Shown here piece by piece: positions 8,715 to 15,647 of a stretch of DNA of 40,552 bases. The notes below the pieces were generated by a model. That model saw nothing but the letters and a program-made list of their open reading frames with translations, searched no databases and had not been told where the DNA came from. The stretch's first letter is position 1; every line of letters starts with the position of its first letter. The translations under genes were made by a program, and so were the position numbers. Source of the stretch: Saprospiraceae bacterium (GTDB lineage: Bacteria; Bacteroidota; Bacteroidia; Chitinophagales; Saprospiraceae); NCBI GenBank assembly GCA_020437105.1, contig JAGQWR010000112.1, positions 291 through 40,842 on the forward strand, given 5' to 3'.

Positions 8715-9221
8715 TTAAAAGGGATAGCCAAAGCTCAGTCCTGCCCAGGGCATGAAAGTAGATGTTAGTTCGCTTTTGCCGACGAATGCTAAATAAATTG
8801 GGACCCGGAATACGAAGTGTTCGCCTTCAAACTCGTAGCCGAACGAAACAAATGGAATGGGACGATTCCAATAATTGGATTCTTTAAACTTGCTAACGGT
8901 AAAACTTAGTCTAACTCCTAATTCAGAGATCGCATGATGTTTTTTTTGTCCGAAAATGTAGGTTCCAAAAATCGGTACGTTAAGGTCTGTTACTTTATAA
9001 TCCCCGCTTATCGTGGTGAGGGTAGATCGATCCTGAAAACCAAGGCCCATGCCAAGCTGAATATGATCCGTCAATTTGCGGCTGTAGGAGACGTCAAAAA
9101 TGATCAGCGACTTTCCCAGTAATTCAAGCGTAACAACATTTGGATTATGTGGCTGCGCCTGGGCTGTTGCCGAAAGAATAGAAAACAGCAGCAGGAATGA
9201 CAGGCGGTGGTATATTTTCAT
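8715..9221 (-). CDS. small outer-membrane beta-barrel protein (168 aa)
   Basis: A signal peptide (MKIYHRLSFLLLFSILSATAQA) precedes about 145 residues of alternating hydrophobic/polar strands ending in a terminal Phe (SFGYPF), consistent with an eight-strand outer-membrane barrel. It is a clear paralogue of the protein at 10760-11269: shared blocks include YSRKLTDH, HHAISELG/HHMISEFG, YEFEGE/YEYEGE, YLAFVG/YLAFIG and MPW.G.S.G. The start at 9221 was chosen because the longer reading adds 12 residues ahead of a complete signal peptide. The function is unknown. Confidence 0.8.
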   Translation of the reverse strand: MKIYHRLSFLLLFSILSATAQAQPHNPNVVTLELLGKSLIIFDVSYSRKLTDHIQLGMGLGFQDRSTLTTISGDYKVTDLNVPIFGTYIFGQKKHHAISELGVRLSFTVSKFKESNYWNRPIPFVSFGYEFEGEHFVFRVPIYLAFVGKSELTSTFMPWAGLSFGYPF

Positions 9222-9306
9222 TCTTAAAGATCCGCAAAAAATCCGTAAAAAAAACAACCGATACCGACCGAAGTCAGTACCGATTGTGTTTAAATTAAGG
9301 ACATAG

Positions 9307-9348
9307 ACAGCTAATCTATTTTCAGGAGCACGTCTGTTGATTAGCTGT
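9307..9348 (-). terminator. possible terminator after the lipoprotein gene
   Basis: A 10-bp perfect inverted repeat (ACAGCTAATC / GATTAGCTGT) with a 22-base spacer lies 12 bp beyond the stop of the minus-strand lipoprotein gene. The long loop and weak T-tract make this a moderate call. Confidence 0.45.
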
Positions 9349-9359
9349 TTATGTGTGTG

Positions 9360-10217
9360 TTATTCACAGTCAATATCAATTTGAGCAGTATCCCAGCAAT
9401 GCCATTCATTATCATTGAAGTGCAGCGGGTGTTTTACCTGACCATCACCTGATGGTTCATTCCATCGAATTTCAAGGAAATTATTTGGGACTCCCTGTAC
9501 ATCAAATGCACGATTAAATGCGTCGGTTGGTCTTACCCGGTATTCAATATATTGTCCGTAATCCGGGCTATTTGCAATTACGTTTGTATAACGAATCGCC
9601 TGATCGCCAACAGTTGGATCGCTATCATATTCGATATGCAGGTATGGTTCCGGGTTACCCGGGAATCTGTTTAAGGTGAATTCACCTTCCGAGAGATCGG
9701 TAGCTACTAAACCACTATACCAAACAAAATTTGAAAAGGCACCAACCTGTGAAACGGTCATAGTCCAAAGCACGTCCTGGTAATTATTCTGGTATTGGCC
9801 AGTTAGGGAAACGTTGTAAGTTTGGCCACCCTGCAAGGGCGTAGCAATATATTGATAGGTCCATTCAAACGTACCATTCCCAATATATTCTGCGGGTTCA
9901 TTAAATGCCATATTAAAAGCAGCAGTAGGTATGGCCATGTGTACAGAAACGATACTGTGCCAAACAACTACATTAACTGCTGCATGCCACCAGTTATAGT
10001 AGGTCATGCCATTCATTAATGCTGCGGTAGTATCTGTTTCGGTTTCCTGAAGAGCGGTGGTTGGCATGCTATACATGGCCATTGGCGGAAGCTCAGGTTC
10101 AACGGTCTCTAATGGATTTTCTGTTACAGGATCTTTTAGACAAGATTGAAACAGAACAACTGAAAATAAAACTGCGATTAACCAAAAAGAATTTTTCATG
10201 ATTGAGTTTTTTGACAT
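9360..10217 (-). CDS. lipoprotein of unknown function (285 aa)
   Basis: A lipoprotein signal (FWLIAVLFSVVLFQSC) gives an anchoring cysteine at residue 26. The mature protein is rich in aromatic residues and Asn/Gln, suggesting an all-beta extracellular fold (for example TFEWTYQYIATPLQGGQTY). A second ATG six codons in (10199) would also give a full signal peptide. No family was recognised. The gene lies between the two paralogous barrel genes, which suggests a shared envelope role, but its own hairpin suggests separate transcription ends. Confidence 0.8.
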   Translation of the reverse strand: MSKNSIMKNSFWLIAVLFSVVLFQSCLKDPVTENPLETVEPELPPMAMYSMPTTALQETETDTTAALMNGMTYYNWWHAAVNVVVWHSIVSVHMAIPTAAFNMAFNEPAEYIGNGTFEWTYQYIATPLQGGQTYNVSLTGQYQNNYQDVLWTMTVSQVGAFSNFVWYSGLVATDLSEGEFTLNRFPGNPEPYLHIEYDSDPTVGDQAIRYTNVIANSPDYGQYIEYRVRPTDAFNRAFDVQGVPNNFLEIRWNEPSGDGQVKHPLHFNDNEWHCWDTAQIDIDCE

Positions 10218-10307
10218 TTGGGAATCTGGCGTTTTTTCCGCCTTTCGTCCTTAATACCCTCAATCTGGATTATACCCTTAGTTGGAATTGATTTTTTTTG
10301 TCTAGGC

Positions 10308-10320
10308 GGTCGTTCCGACC
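10308..10320 (-). repeat. GGTCG-GAA-CGACC mini-hairpin
   Basis: On the minus strand this is a perfect 5-bp stem with a GAA three-base loop. It opens the repeat cluster that continues to about 10.63 kb. Confidence 0.6.
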
Positions 10321-10324
10321 TGCT

Positions 10325-10415
10325 GGTCTATGCCTTTGGCTTGGTCTAGCTTGCCTGTTGGCTTTGCGGTCTAGGGGGCTGCGCCCTGTTTAGAGTTTAG
10401 AGTTTATAGTTTAGA
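10325..10415. repeat. mini-hairpin string, copy 1, with heptamer array
   Basis: The segment consists of GGTCTA-type separators alternating with small palindromes: GCC-TTT-GGC, GCC-TGTT-GGC and GGGC-TGC-GCCC (10376-10386). It ends in four 7-bp units (GTTTAGA or GTTTATA, 10388-10415). It is nearly identical, with one mismatch over about 54 bp, to the segment 200 bp further on at 10525. A diverged third copy is at 14910-14975. Confidence 0.75.
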
Positions 10416-10472
10416 GACTTCGCCTCGTCTAAGGTCTAATGCTGTATCATAAATAGGATTAATAACTTACGA

Positions 10473-10520
10473 TTTAAACGCGTTAAACGTTTCAAACGCT
10501 TCAAACCTTCGCGAAGCGAA
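10473..10520. repeat. nonamer array (four units) plus GAA-loop hairpin
   Basis: The units TTTAAACGC, GTTAAACGT, TTCAAACGC and TTCAAACCT in exact 9-bp register are followed immediately by a perfect hairpin TTCGC-GAA-GCGAA (10508-10520). It lies between the two copies of the mini-hairpin string. Confidence 0.8.
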
Positions 10521-10524
10521 CTAA

Positions 10525-10626
10525 GGTCTATGCCTTTGGCTTGGTCTAGCTTGCCTGTTGGCTTCGCGGTCTAGGGGCTGCGCCCGGTCTAGGGGGCTGC
10601 GCCCTGTTTAGAGTTTAAAGTTTAGA
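10525..10626. repeat. mini-hairpin string, copy 2
   Basis: A direct repeat of 10325-10415. The terminal GGGC-TGC-GCCC hairpin unit is doubled (10575-10585 and 10594-10604) and is followed by GTTTAGA-type heptamers (10606-10626). The local duplication of one hairpin unit suggests slippage or template switching at these structures. Confidence 0.75.
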
Positions 10627-10691
10627 GTTGATTTGGGCTAACGCCCATTTTAGGGACTAAGGTCGAGGGTCTATAAATTCGTCTGTGACAA

Positions 10692-10756
10692 ATAAACGGA
10701 CTTAACGATTCAAACGCGTTAAACGGTTTAAACGATTTAAACCTTCGCGCAGCGAA
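10692..10756. repeat. nonamer array plus GCA-loop hairpin
   Basis: The best units are TTCAAACGC, GTTAAACGG, TTTAAACGA and TTTAAACCT (10709-10744), preceded by two degenerate units. A perfect TTCGC-GCA-GCGAA hairpin (10744-10756) follows and ends three bases before the stop codon of the minus-strand barrel gene. It could serve as the 3' end of that gene's transcript. Confidence 0.8.
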
Positions 10757-10759
10757 CAA

Positions 10760-11269
10760 CTACCAATATTGGAGTCCCACACTAATTCCTAACCAGGGCA
10801 TAACGGGGCGTAAGAATTCACTTTCCCCGATAAAGGCCAAATAAAGCGGGAAACGGAACAGAAATTTTTCTCCTTCGTATTCGTAGCCGACTGAGAAGAA
10901 TGGGGTGAGTCCGGAAAATCCGTTCCGAGGGCTAAACCCGCCGAAGTGCAGCCCAAGGGTGGTTCCGAATTCAGAAATCATGTGATGATGCCCTTCGCCA
11001 ACGACTAAAGTGCCAAAGATCGGCAAACTCAAGTCGAAGATCCGGTAGTCTCCCTCAGAATCCCTGATAATCCTGGATTGATGGAATCCAACACCGGCAC
11101 CAACTTGAAAATGATCCGTTAATTTACGGCTGTAGTTGAGGTCAAAGTAGTAAGCTGATTTGCCGAAAAATTCGAGGCTAAGCACGTTTGGTTTATCCGG
11201 CTGTGCGTCGATCTTATTTGAAATCAGGGAGATCAGCAGGAAAGCGACTAGGAGTTGCATACATTTCAT
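10760..11269 (-). CDS. small outer-membrane beta-barrel protein, paralogue (169 aa)
   Basis: A signal peptide (MKCMQLLVAFLLISLISNKIDA) is followed by a compact barrel. Roughly every block aligns with the protein at 8715-9221 (EFFGKSAYYFDLNYSRKLTDHFQ against ELLGKSLIIFDVSYSRKLTDHIQ). It ends GLQYW, an aromatic C-terminus typical of outer-membrane proteins. A longer reading would begin at TTG 11278, but ATG 11269 gives a standard signal peptide. The pair probably arose by duplication, with a lipoprotein gene and repeat arrays now between them. Confidence 0.8.
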   Translation of the reverse strand: MKCMQLLVAFLLISLISNKIDAQPDKPNVLSLEFFGKSAYYFDLNYSRKLTDHFQVGAGVGFHQSRIIRDSEGDYRIFDLSLPIFGTLVVGEGHHHMISEFGTTLGLHFGGFSPRNGFSGLTPFFSVGYEYEGEKFLFRFPLYLAFIGESEFLRPVMPWLGISVGLQYW

Positions 11270-11320
11270 GCAAATCAAGATACAGTATTTTTAATTCAGA
11301 TGCTTGAAGAGTTATCGGGG

Positions 11321-11380
11321 GTGGTCCTGTGATCCTGTGATCCTGTGATCCTGTGATCCAGTGATCCAGTTGTCCAGTGG
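11321..11380. repeat. 8-bp tandem array, seven units
   Basis: GTGGTCCT, then GTGATCCT (three times), GTGATCCA (twice), GTTGTCCA and a partial unit, in exact 8-bp register. It is the same family as the array at 892-955 in inverted orientation, and both are preceded on the relevant strand by a TATCGGGGG-like sequence. The drift T to A in the last position runs along the array, so variants are grouped rather than random. Confidence 0.85.
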
Positions 11381-11391
11381 ATTAGTTACGC

Positions 11392-11439
11392 GTTAAACGT
11401 TTTAAACGATTCAAACGCGTTAAACCTTCGCGCAGCGAA
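11392..11439. repeat. nonamer array (four units) plus GCA-loop hairpin
   Basis: The units GTTAAACGT, TTTAAACGA, TTCAAACGC and GTTAAACCT are followed by TTCGC-GCA-GCGAA (11427-11439). It ends three bases before the stop codon of the DUF4249 gene, the same spacing as the copy at 10756. An octamer array lies immediately on its other side. Confidence 0.8.
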
Positions 11440-11442
11440 CGC

Positions 11443-12261
11443 TCATTCTGCAATCAAAACTTCCGTTAAAACGGCGCAGGTACTGAAAAATCCTAAGGCG
11501 CCATTGCTCAAATTTGTGGGGAGATTATCGGAAGTACTATAAAAAAAGGTGCCGTTCCAATCGGTTTCGATGGCTTTGGATCGGAGGTATTCGGCGAACC
11601 CCTCATTGAGCCCGAATTTTTTAATAAATACAATGCTCCCTTTCGGGAATTGAACCACCTCTTTGGTCGGCGGGAGTAATTCACTGATGTGAATGGAGCT
11701 GAAGGTGTAAAAATAAAGTCGGGCATGGGTGAGTGAATCACTACTGATATGTGCCCAATCAATATCAACTTGATACATCGATTGCTGGTTTCCGCTGAAA
11801 GGAGGGACAAAATTGCTGAGCAGCAGGCTATCCGTGCCTGCAACTGGCAAGAATGAAACTGGCGGAATCGGAGTTACCGTTGACAAGGTGCTCTTGGCAT
11901 TGTAGTCTGCTCCCTGCCAATTAATATGCAGCGTATATTCTAAGTCGGCAACGACGGCAAATGGTATTTCACTTTTATAAAGTCCAGGTTGCTGAAGATC
12001 ACTGAGGAAATTATACAGAACGCCATTTGCCTCCACTGAAACGAGGGCATCAGTTATATGAGGTGTTTCTCCATTGAGGTCGCTGAAGGTTTGTGAAAGT
12101 AGTATTTCCTGTACCTGATTTTCATTCGTTAAAATAGCTTCAACCACAAGTTTTGGATTGTCCAACTCCTGTAATTCCCAGTCAATTGATTTTTCACAGG
12201 CAAGGAAGGAAAATAAGCCAATCAGAATAAATACAAATCGAAATTTAGTCAGGTACATCAT
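11443..12261 (-). CDS. DUF4249 lipoprotein (272 aa)
   Basis: A lipoprotein signal (FVFILIGLFSFLAC) with its cysteine at residue 22 precedes a domain matching DUF4249: EKSIDWELQELDNPKLVVEAILTN, then the SQTF and ITDALVSVEANG blocks. In Bacteroidota, proteins of this family are usually encoded directly after a TonB receptor with an STN domain and probably serve as a surface partner of that receptor. Here the gene begins one base after the receptor's stop codon, so the two are translationally close. The start could be either of two adjacent ATGs. Confidence 0.88.
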   Translation of the reverse strand: MMYLTKFRFVFILIGLFSFLACEKSIDWELQELDNPKLVVEAILTNENQVQEILLSQTFSDLNGETPHITDALVSVEANGVLYNFLSDLQQPGLYKSEIPFAVVADLEYTLHINWQGADYNAKSTLSTVTPIPPVSFLPVAGTDSLLLSNFVPPFSGNQQSMYQVDIDWAHISSDSLTHARLYFYTFSSIHISELLPPTKEVVQFPKGSIVFIKKFGLNEGFAEYLRSKAIETDWNGTFFYSTSDNLPTNLSNGALGFFSTCAVLTEVLIAE

Positions 12262-12262
12262 A

Positions 12263-14872
12263 TTAAATTTTGAATTTGTAGGTCAGCGACGGAAAAAAGC
12301 GAATCAGGTCAATTTGGCTGGCACTCAAAATATCATCTGATATGACATTCGCCGGAAGGCGCGGAAATAATTGAGAACTATATAATTTATTAAATTTCAC
12401 CGTATATACATTTTCATGTGCCAGAGCATTATAAATGGAGAATGTCAGGCTGTGTTGATAACGTGCGGTTTCCTTTTTATTCAGAATAAATTTAAAAGCC
12501 AGATCAAGCCGATGGTAGGTAGGCAATCGATCATTGTTTCGCTCTCCGTAAACCGGAACTGTTTGTTCATTAAAGGTGTAAAACCCGACGGGAGAGGTGA
12601 AGGTCGAACCGCTTTGGGATGTCCAGTATGCCGACCCGATAAAACGTCGCGCAAATTGATAATTTAAGACCATCGAAAAATCATGTGGCCTGTCCTGGAA
12701 TGCCCGATACCAATCATTATTATTTAAATCTTGCGTTTTCCTGAATACTCTGGAATAAGTATAGGCTACCCAGCCATTTAATCGTCCGAAATCTTTTTTA
12801 AGCATGAGCTCCAAGCCGTAGGAACGCGCATCTCCAAAGCGCAACTCTGCCTCTAAATATGGATTTAAATAGGTCGTGGCATGTGCCTCGTAATCAATTT
12901 GATTTTGGGAAGTTTTATAATATACCGAGGCATTTAAATTCAATTTCGGTTGAGCGAAATACTTGCTGTAATCCAGTGCCCATTGTGTCGCAGATTGGGG
13001 AAGAATATTTGGTCCGGCCGGAAGCCACACTTCAAAAGCTGTAAAAGGTGAAACCGAATTTAAAATAAGCTGTAAATATTGATGATAAATTCCGTAGCTC
13101 AATTTTATGGTGGAACTACTATCTAATTGATATTGGAAACTAAGCCGCGGATCAACATTGAAATAATTATTATACACCCCGCTACCTGCCTGGAGGGTAT
13201 CCGATACCTCGTAATTGTCGTCATAATCATAATAGGTTTTCGGACCCAGGTTTGACCAGTTTACCATTCGAAGTCCGAGGTTGATTTTTATTTTTTGGCC
13301 AAGATCCAGATCCCCCTGGTAATAGAGTACACCCTTTCGGGAATAATCGGAACTGACATTTGGTAAAAAAGTAATTGTTGAATCCAGCGATGTTTGGCCG
13401 GGTGTATTAAAATATCCCTGTAACTCGAACCCATATTTTGCCGTGAATTTTGGTCCGACATAATTCGTGAAATCGGTTTTAATACTCAACATTCCCAATT
13501 CGGATTTCCAGTAATTAGGTGCTATGACCAGGTTGTAGGAATAATTACCGGTATAGATAGTGGTATTCGAAAAGAGTTTCGGTCCGAAAAGATGATTCCA
13601 GCGCAGCGTGGCTGCGCCATTGCCCCAGCGGATATCGGTAACAGGTTGCAAGCCGTTGGCAAAAATATCGCGTCCCTGAATGGTGGTGAAAAAGAGTCGA
13701 TTATTATTATTTATTTTCAAATTCCACTTTAATTGGAAATCAGAAAAACCAAAATTGGCAGTTTCATCGGCACGTTTATACAGCCATTGATAGTTGGAGT
13801 GGCGATAGGTTACAGACAGGGAACTACGCTGTTTAATAAGAGGTGTTTCAATCGAAAACCTGTTAATAAATGGATTTAGAGCGCCACTAAATTCAAATTT
13901 ATTCAGATTCCCGTCCTTTGTGCGTATGCTGATAATGGAGGAAAGCCGATCGCCCATGGAGGCCGGGACATCACTTTTGTAAACCGTTATTTGTTTGGTA
14001 AAATCGGGGATGACCATCGAATAAAATCCGAGCAGGTGGGAGGGATTATAAATTGGGGCATCATCAATAATAATCAGGTTTTGATCACGGTCGCCGCCAC
14101 GGACATAAAAAAAGGCCGAACCATCGCTGTGTGTTTTTATTCCCGGAAGGGTTTGAAGTCCTTTTACCAATCCGGATTCACCGCCAAACTCGGGTAGGGA
14201 ATTTAAGTCATCCGGAGTCAGGTTTAATTCATTGGGCGCGCTTTTAGTTAAAATACTTTCCGTCGGAAGTTCGACAACAATTTGTGGCAGCTCAATACTG
14301 GAAAGCGGAAGGGCTACAATTTTCTGTATATCATTTTTAAGATCGACCTCCACCTCCACCTGTTTATAGCCAACATAGGAATACACTACTTTGTATTTTC
14401 CTTTTTTCAGCGAAAGCGCATAATAGCCAAACTCATTGGTGTAAACTCCCTTATTGGTTCCTTTAACATAAACAGCTGCGCTAATTAGATTTTCGCCTGT
14501 TGATTGATCGGATAAAAAGCCGCTGAGTGTAAAAAATTCTTCCGGTATTTCTGCCGGACTATTTTCAGCATAATTCAAAATGATCTGTCCTTCTACAATT
14601 TTATAAACGACATTTAGCTTTTGTGCTAATTGTTGGAGTGTCTCATCCAAACTGGCTTCTCGGACAAAAAAGGATACGGTCTTTTTTGTATCCACGACCT
14701 TCGAATTATAGGAGAAATCCGCACCAGACTGCCGGGAAATTTCTTTGAGCAGTTTACCCACTTTAATCGATTCTTCCTGGATGGTAATAGGCGGGTATCC
14801 GGAGTCAGGCTGTCCGGAAAGGGAATTCGGAATCACAGCTAAAAAAAAGAATATTTGTAGGATGATTCGCAT
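12263..14872 (-). CDS. TonB-dependent receptor with STN signalling domain (869 aa)
   Basis: The layout is: signal peptide (residues 1-20), STN domain (about 28-97, with KVGKLLKEISRQSGADFSYN), carboxypeptidase-regulatory-like domain (about 115-195), plug (about 228-330, with FFYVRGGDRDQNLIIIDDAP) and a 22-strand-type barrel ending in SLTYKFKI. The STN domain is the part that, in FecA-like receptors, contacts a FecR anti-sigma factor. A FecR gene and an ECF sigma gene lie upstream on the same strand, so this is very likely the sensing and uptake receptor of that circuit. The ligand is unknown. Confidence 0.93.
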   Translation of the reverse strand: MRIILQIFFFLAVIPNSLSGQPDSGYPPITIQEESIKVGKLLKEISRQSGADFSYNSKVVDTKKTVSFFVREASLDETLQQLAQKLNVVYKIVEGQIILNYAENSPAEIPEEFFTLSGFLSDQSTGENLISAAVYVKGTNKGVYTNEFGYYALSLKKGKYKVVYSYVGYKQVEVEVDLKNDIQKIVALPLSSIELPQIVVELPTESILTKSAPNELNLTPDDLNSLPEFGGESGLVKGLQTLPGIKTHSDGSAFFYVRGGDRDQNLIIIDDAPIYNPSHLLGFYSMVIPDFTKQITVYKSDVPASMGDRLSSIISIRTKDGNLNKFEFSGALNPFINRFSIETPLIKQRSSLSVTYRHSNYQWLYKRADETANFGFSDFQLKWNLKINNNNRLFFTTIQGRDIFANGLQPVTDIRWGNGAATLRWNHLFGPKLFSNTTIYTGNYSYNLVIAPNYWKSELGMLSIKTDFTNYVGPKFTAKYGFELQGYFNTPGQTSLDSTITFLPNVSSDYSRKGVLYYQGDLDLGQKIKINLGLRMVNWSNLGPKTYYDYDDNYEVSDTLQAGSGVYNNYFNVDPRLSFQYQLDSSSTIKLSYGIYHQYLQLILNSVSPFTAFEVWLPAGPNILPQSATQWALDYSKYFAQPKLNLNASVYYKTSQNQIDYEAHATTYLNPYLEAELRFGDARSYGLELMLKKDFGRLNGWVAYTYSRVFRKTQDLNNNDWYRAFQDRPHDFSMVLNYQFARRFIGSAYWTSQSGSTFTSPVGFYTFNEQTVPVYGERNNDRLPTYHRLDLAFKFILNKKETARYQHSLTFSIYNALAHENVYTVKFNKLYSSQLFPRLPANVISDDILSASQIDLIRFFPSLTYKFKI

Positions 14873-14909
14873 GGCTTTTGTTGCGCTTTAATGCATTTGG
14901 TCGATGGTT

Positions 14910-15027
14910 TTTTGGTCTAGGGCCTTTGGCCCGGTCTAGCTCGCCTGTCGGCTTTGCGGTCTAGGGGCTGCGCCCTGGTCTAGGGTTGAAGGTTTATTTG
15001 GTCTAGGGTCGAAGGTCTAAGGTCTAA
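14910..15027. repeat. mini-hairpin string, copy 3, with heptamer array
   Basis: A diverged copy of the 10.3/10.5-kb segment: GGGCC-TTT-GGCCC, GCC-TGTC-GGC and GGGC-TGC-GCCC (14965-14975) separated by GGTCTAG units. It is followed by four heptamers (GGTCTAG, GGTCGAA, GGTCTAA twice; 15000-15027). It sits upstream of the STN-TonB receptor start. Confidence 0.7.
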
Positions 15028-15065
15028 GGTTTTTTTGGTCAATTGGAAGTCTGTGCTTCATCAAA

Positions 15066-15112
15066 CCGCCGCAGGCGGCTAGACCCTCGACCCTAGACTC
15101 TCGACCTTCGAC
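15066..15112. repeat. CCGCC-GCA-GGCGG hairpin plus heptamer array
   Basis: A perfect GCA-loop hairpin (15066-15078) is followed by heptamers CTAGAC (partial), CCTCGAC, CCTAGAC, TCTCGAC and CTTCGAC. This is the left flank of the four-helix-bundle gene and has the same orientation as the right-flank array at 15563-15625. Confidence 0.75.
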
Positions 15113-15153
15113 TTTCAATCGACCCTCAAATATTTCATCAATACATCCATAAT

Positions 15154-15516
15154 TTAGGCAAGGATTGATTTTCTGTAGCTACTTAATTTCCTTTTTAAAA
15201 TGATAGATTGATATTTTAAATTTTCGAAATCTGTATAGTTGATGTAATCTAGTGCAACGGCTAATTCTAATTGGCTAATTAATTCAACAAGGCTGCCAAA
15301 AGCTATTTCAACAAATCTTGCTTGTTCTTTTTTTGTGGTTCTGGTACATCCTTCATCTAAATTTGAGCAGACGGAAACTGCTGCTCTTCTTATCTGGCTC
15401 GTTAAACCGAATTTTTCATCTGAAGGAAATCCTTTTGTAATAGTATAAATGTGTAGCGTTATTGCTTTTGCATCTTGCCAAACATTCAGGCGTTCGTATC
15501 CAAATTCGATATTCAT
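15154..15516 (-). CDS. four-helix-bundle protein, S23/IVP family (120 aa)
   Basis: The sequence shows the family hallmarks: an N-terminal FGYERLNVWQDAKAI block, FPSDEKFGLTSQIRRAAVSVCSNLDEG in the middle and a leucine-rich last helix. The family was first noted as the protein encoded in 23S rRNA intervening sequences and is related to the Avd accessory protein of diversity-generating retroelements. Here it is in neither context. Its role is unknown. ATG 15516 is preferred over the upstream start at 15555. It interrupts a FecR-to-TonB-receptor gene pair and is bracketed by heptamer arrays, suggesting later insertion. Confidence 0.9.
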   Translation of the reverse strand: MNIEFGYERLNVWQDAKAITLHIYTITKGFPSDEKFGLTSQIRRAAVSVCSNLDEGCTRTTKKEQARFVEIAFGSLVELISQLELAVALDYINYTDFENLKYQSIILKRKLSSYRKSILA

Positions 15517-15562
15517 AATCAATTTTTGGATAAACCTAATCCAGCCCACTCGCATTCACAAC

Positions 15563-15637
15563 CCTCGACCCTAGACCCTCGACCCTCGACCTTCGACCTT
15601 CGACCTTCGACCTTCGACCCTAGACAGGGCGCAGCCC
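15563..15637. repeat. heptamer array (nine units) plus GCA-loop hairpin
   Basis: Nine units in strict 7-bp register: CCTCGAC, CCTAGAC, CCTCGAC twice, CTTCGAC four times, CCTAGAC (15563-15625). A GGGC-GCA-GCCC hairpin (15627-15637) follows, 11 bases before the stop of the FecR gene. Identical variants are clustered, pointing to local duplication. Confidence 0.85.
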
Positions 15638-15647
15638 CTCAACCAAA

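Noticed and set aside
15154..15516. Diversity-generating retroelement accessory gene (Avd)
   Set aside because: The fold family is related, but no reverse transcriptase or template/variable repeat pair is visible in the window.
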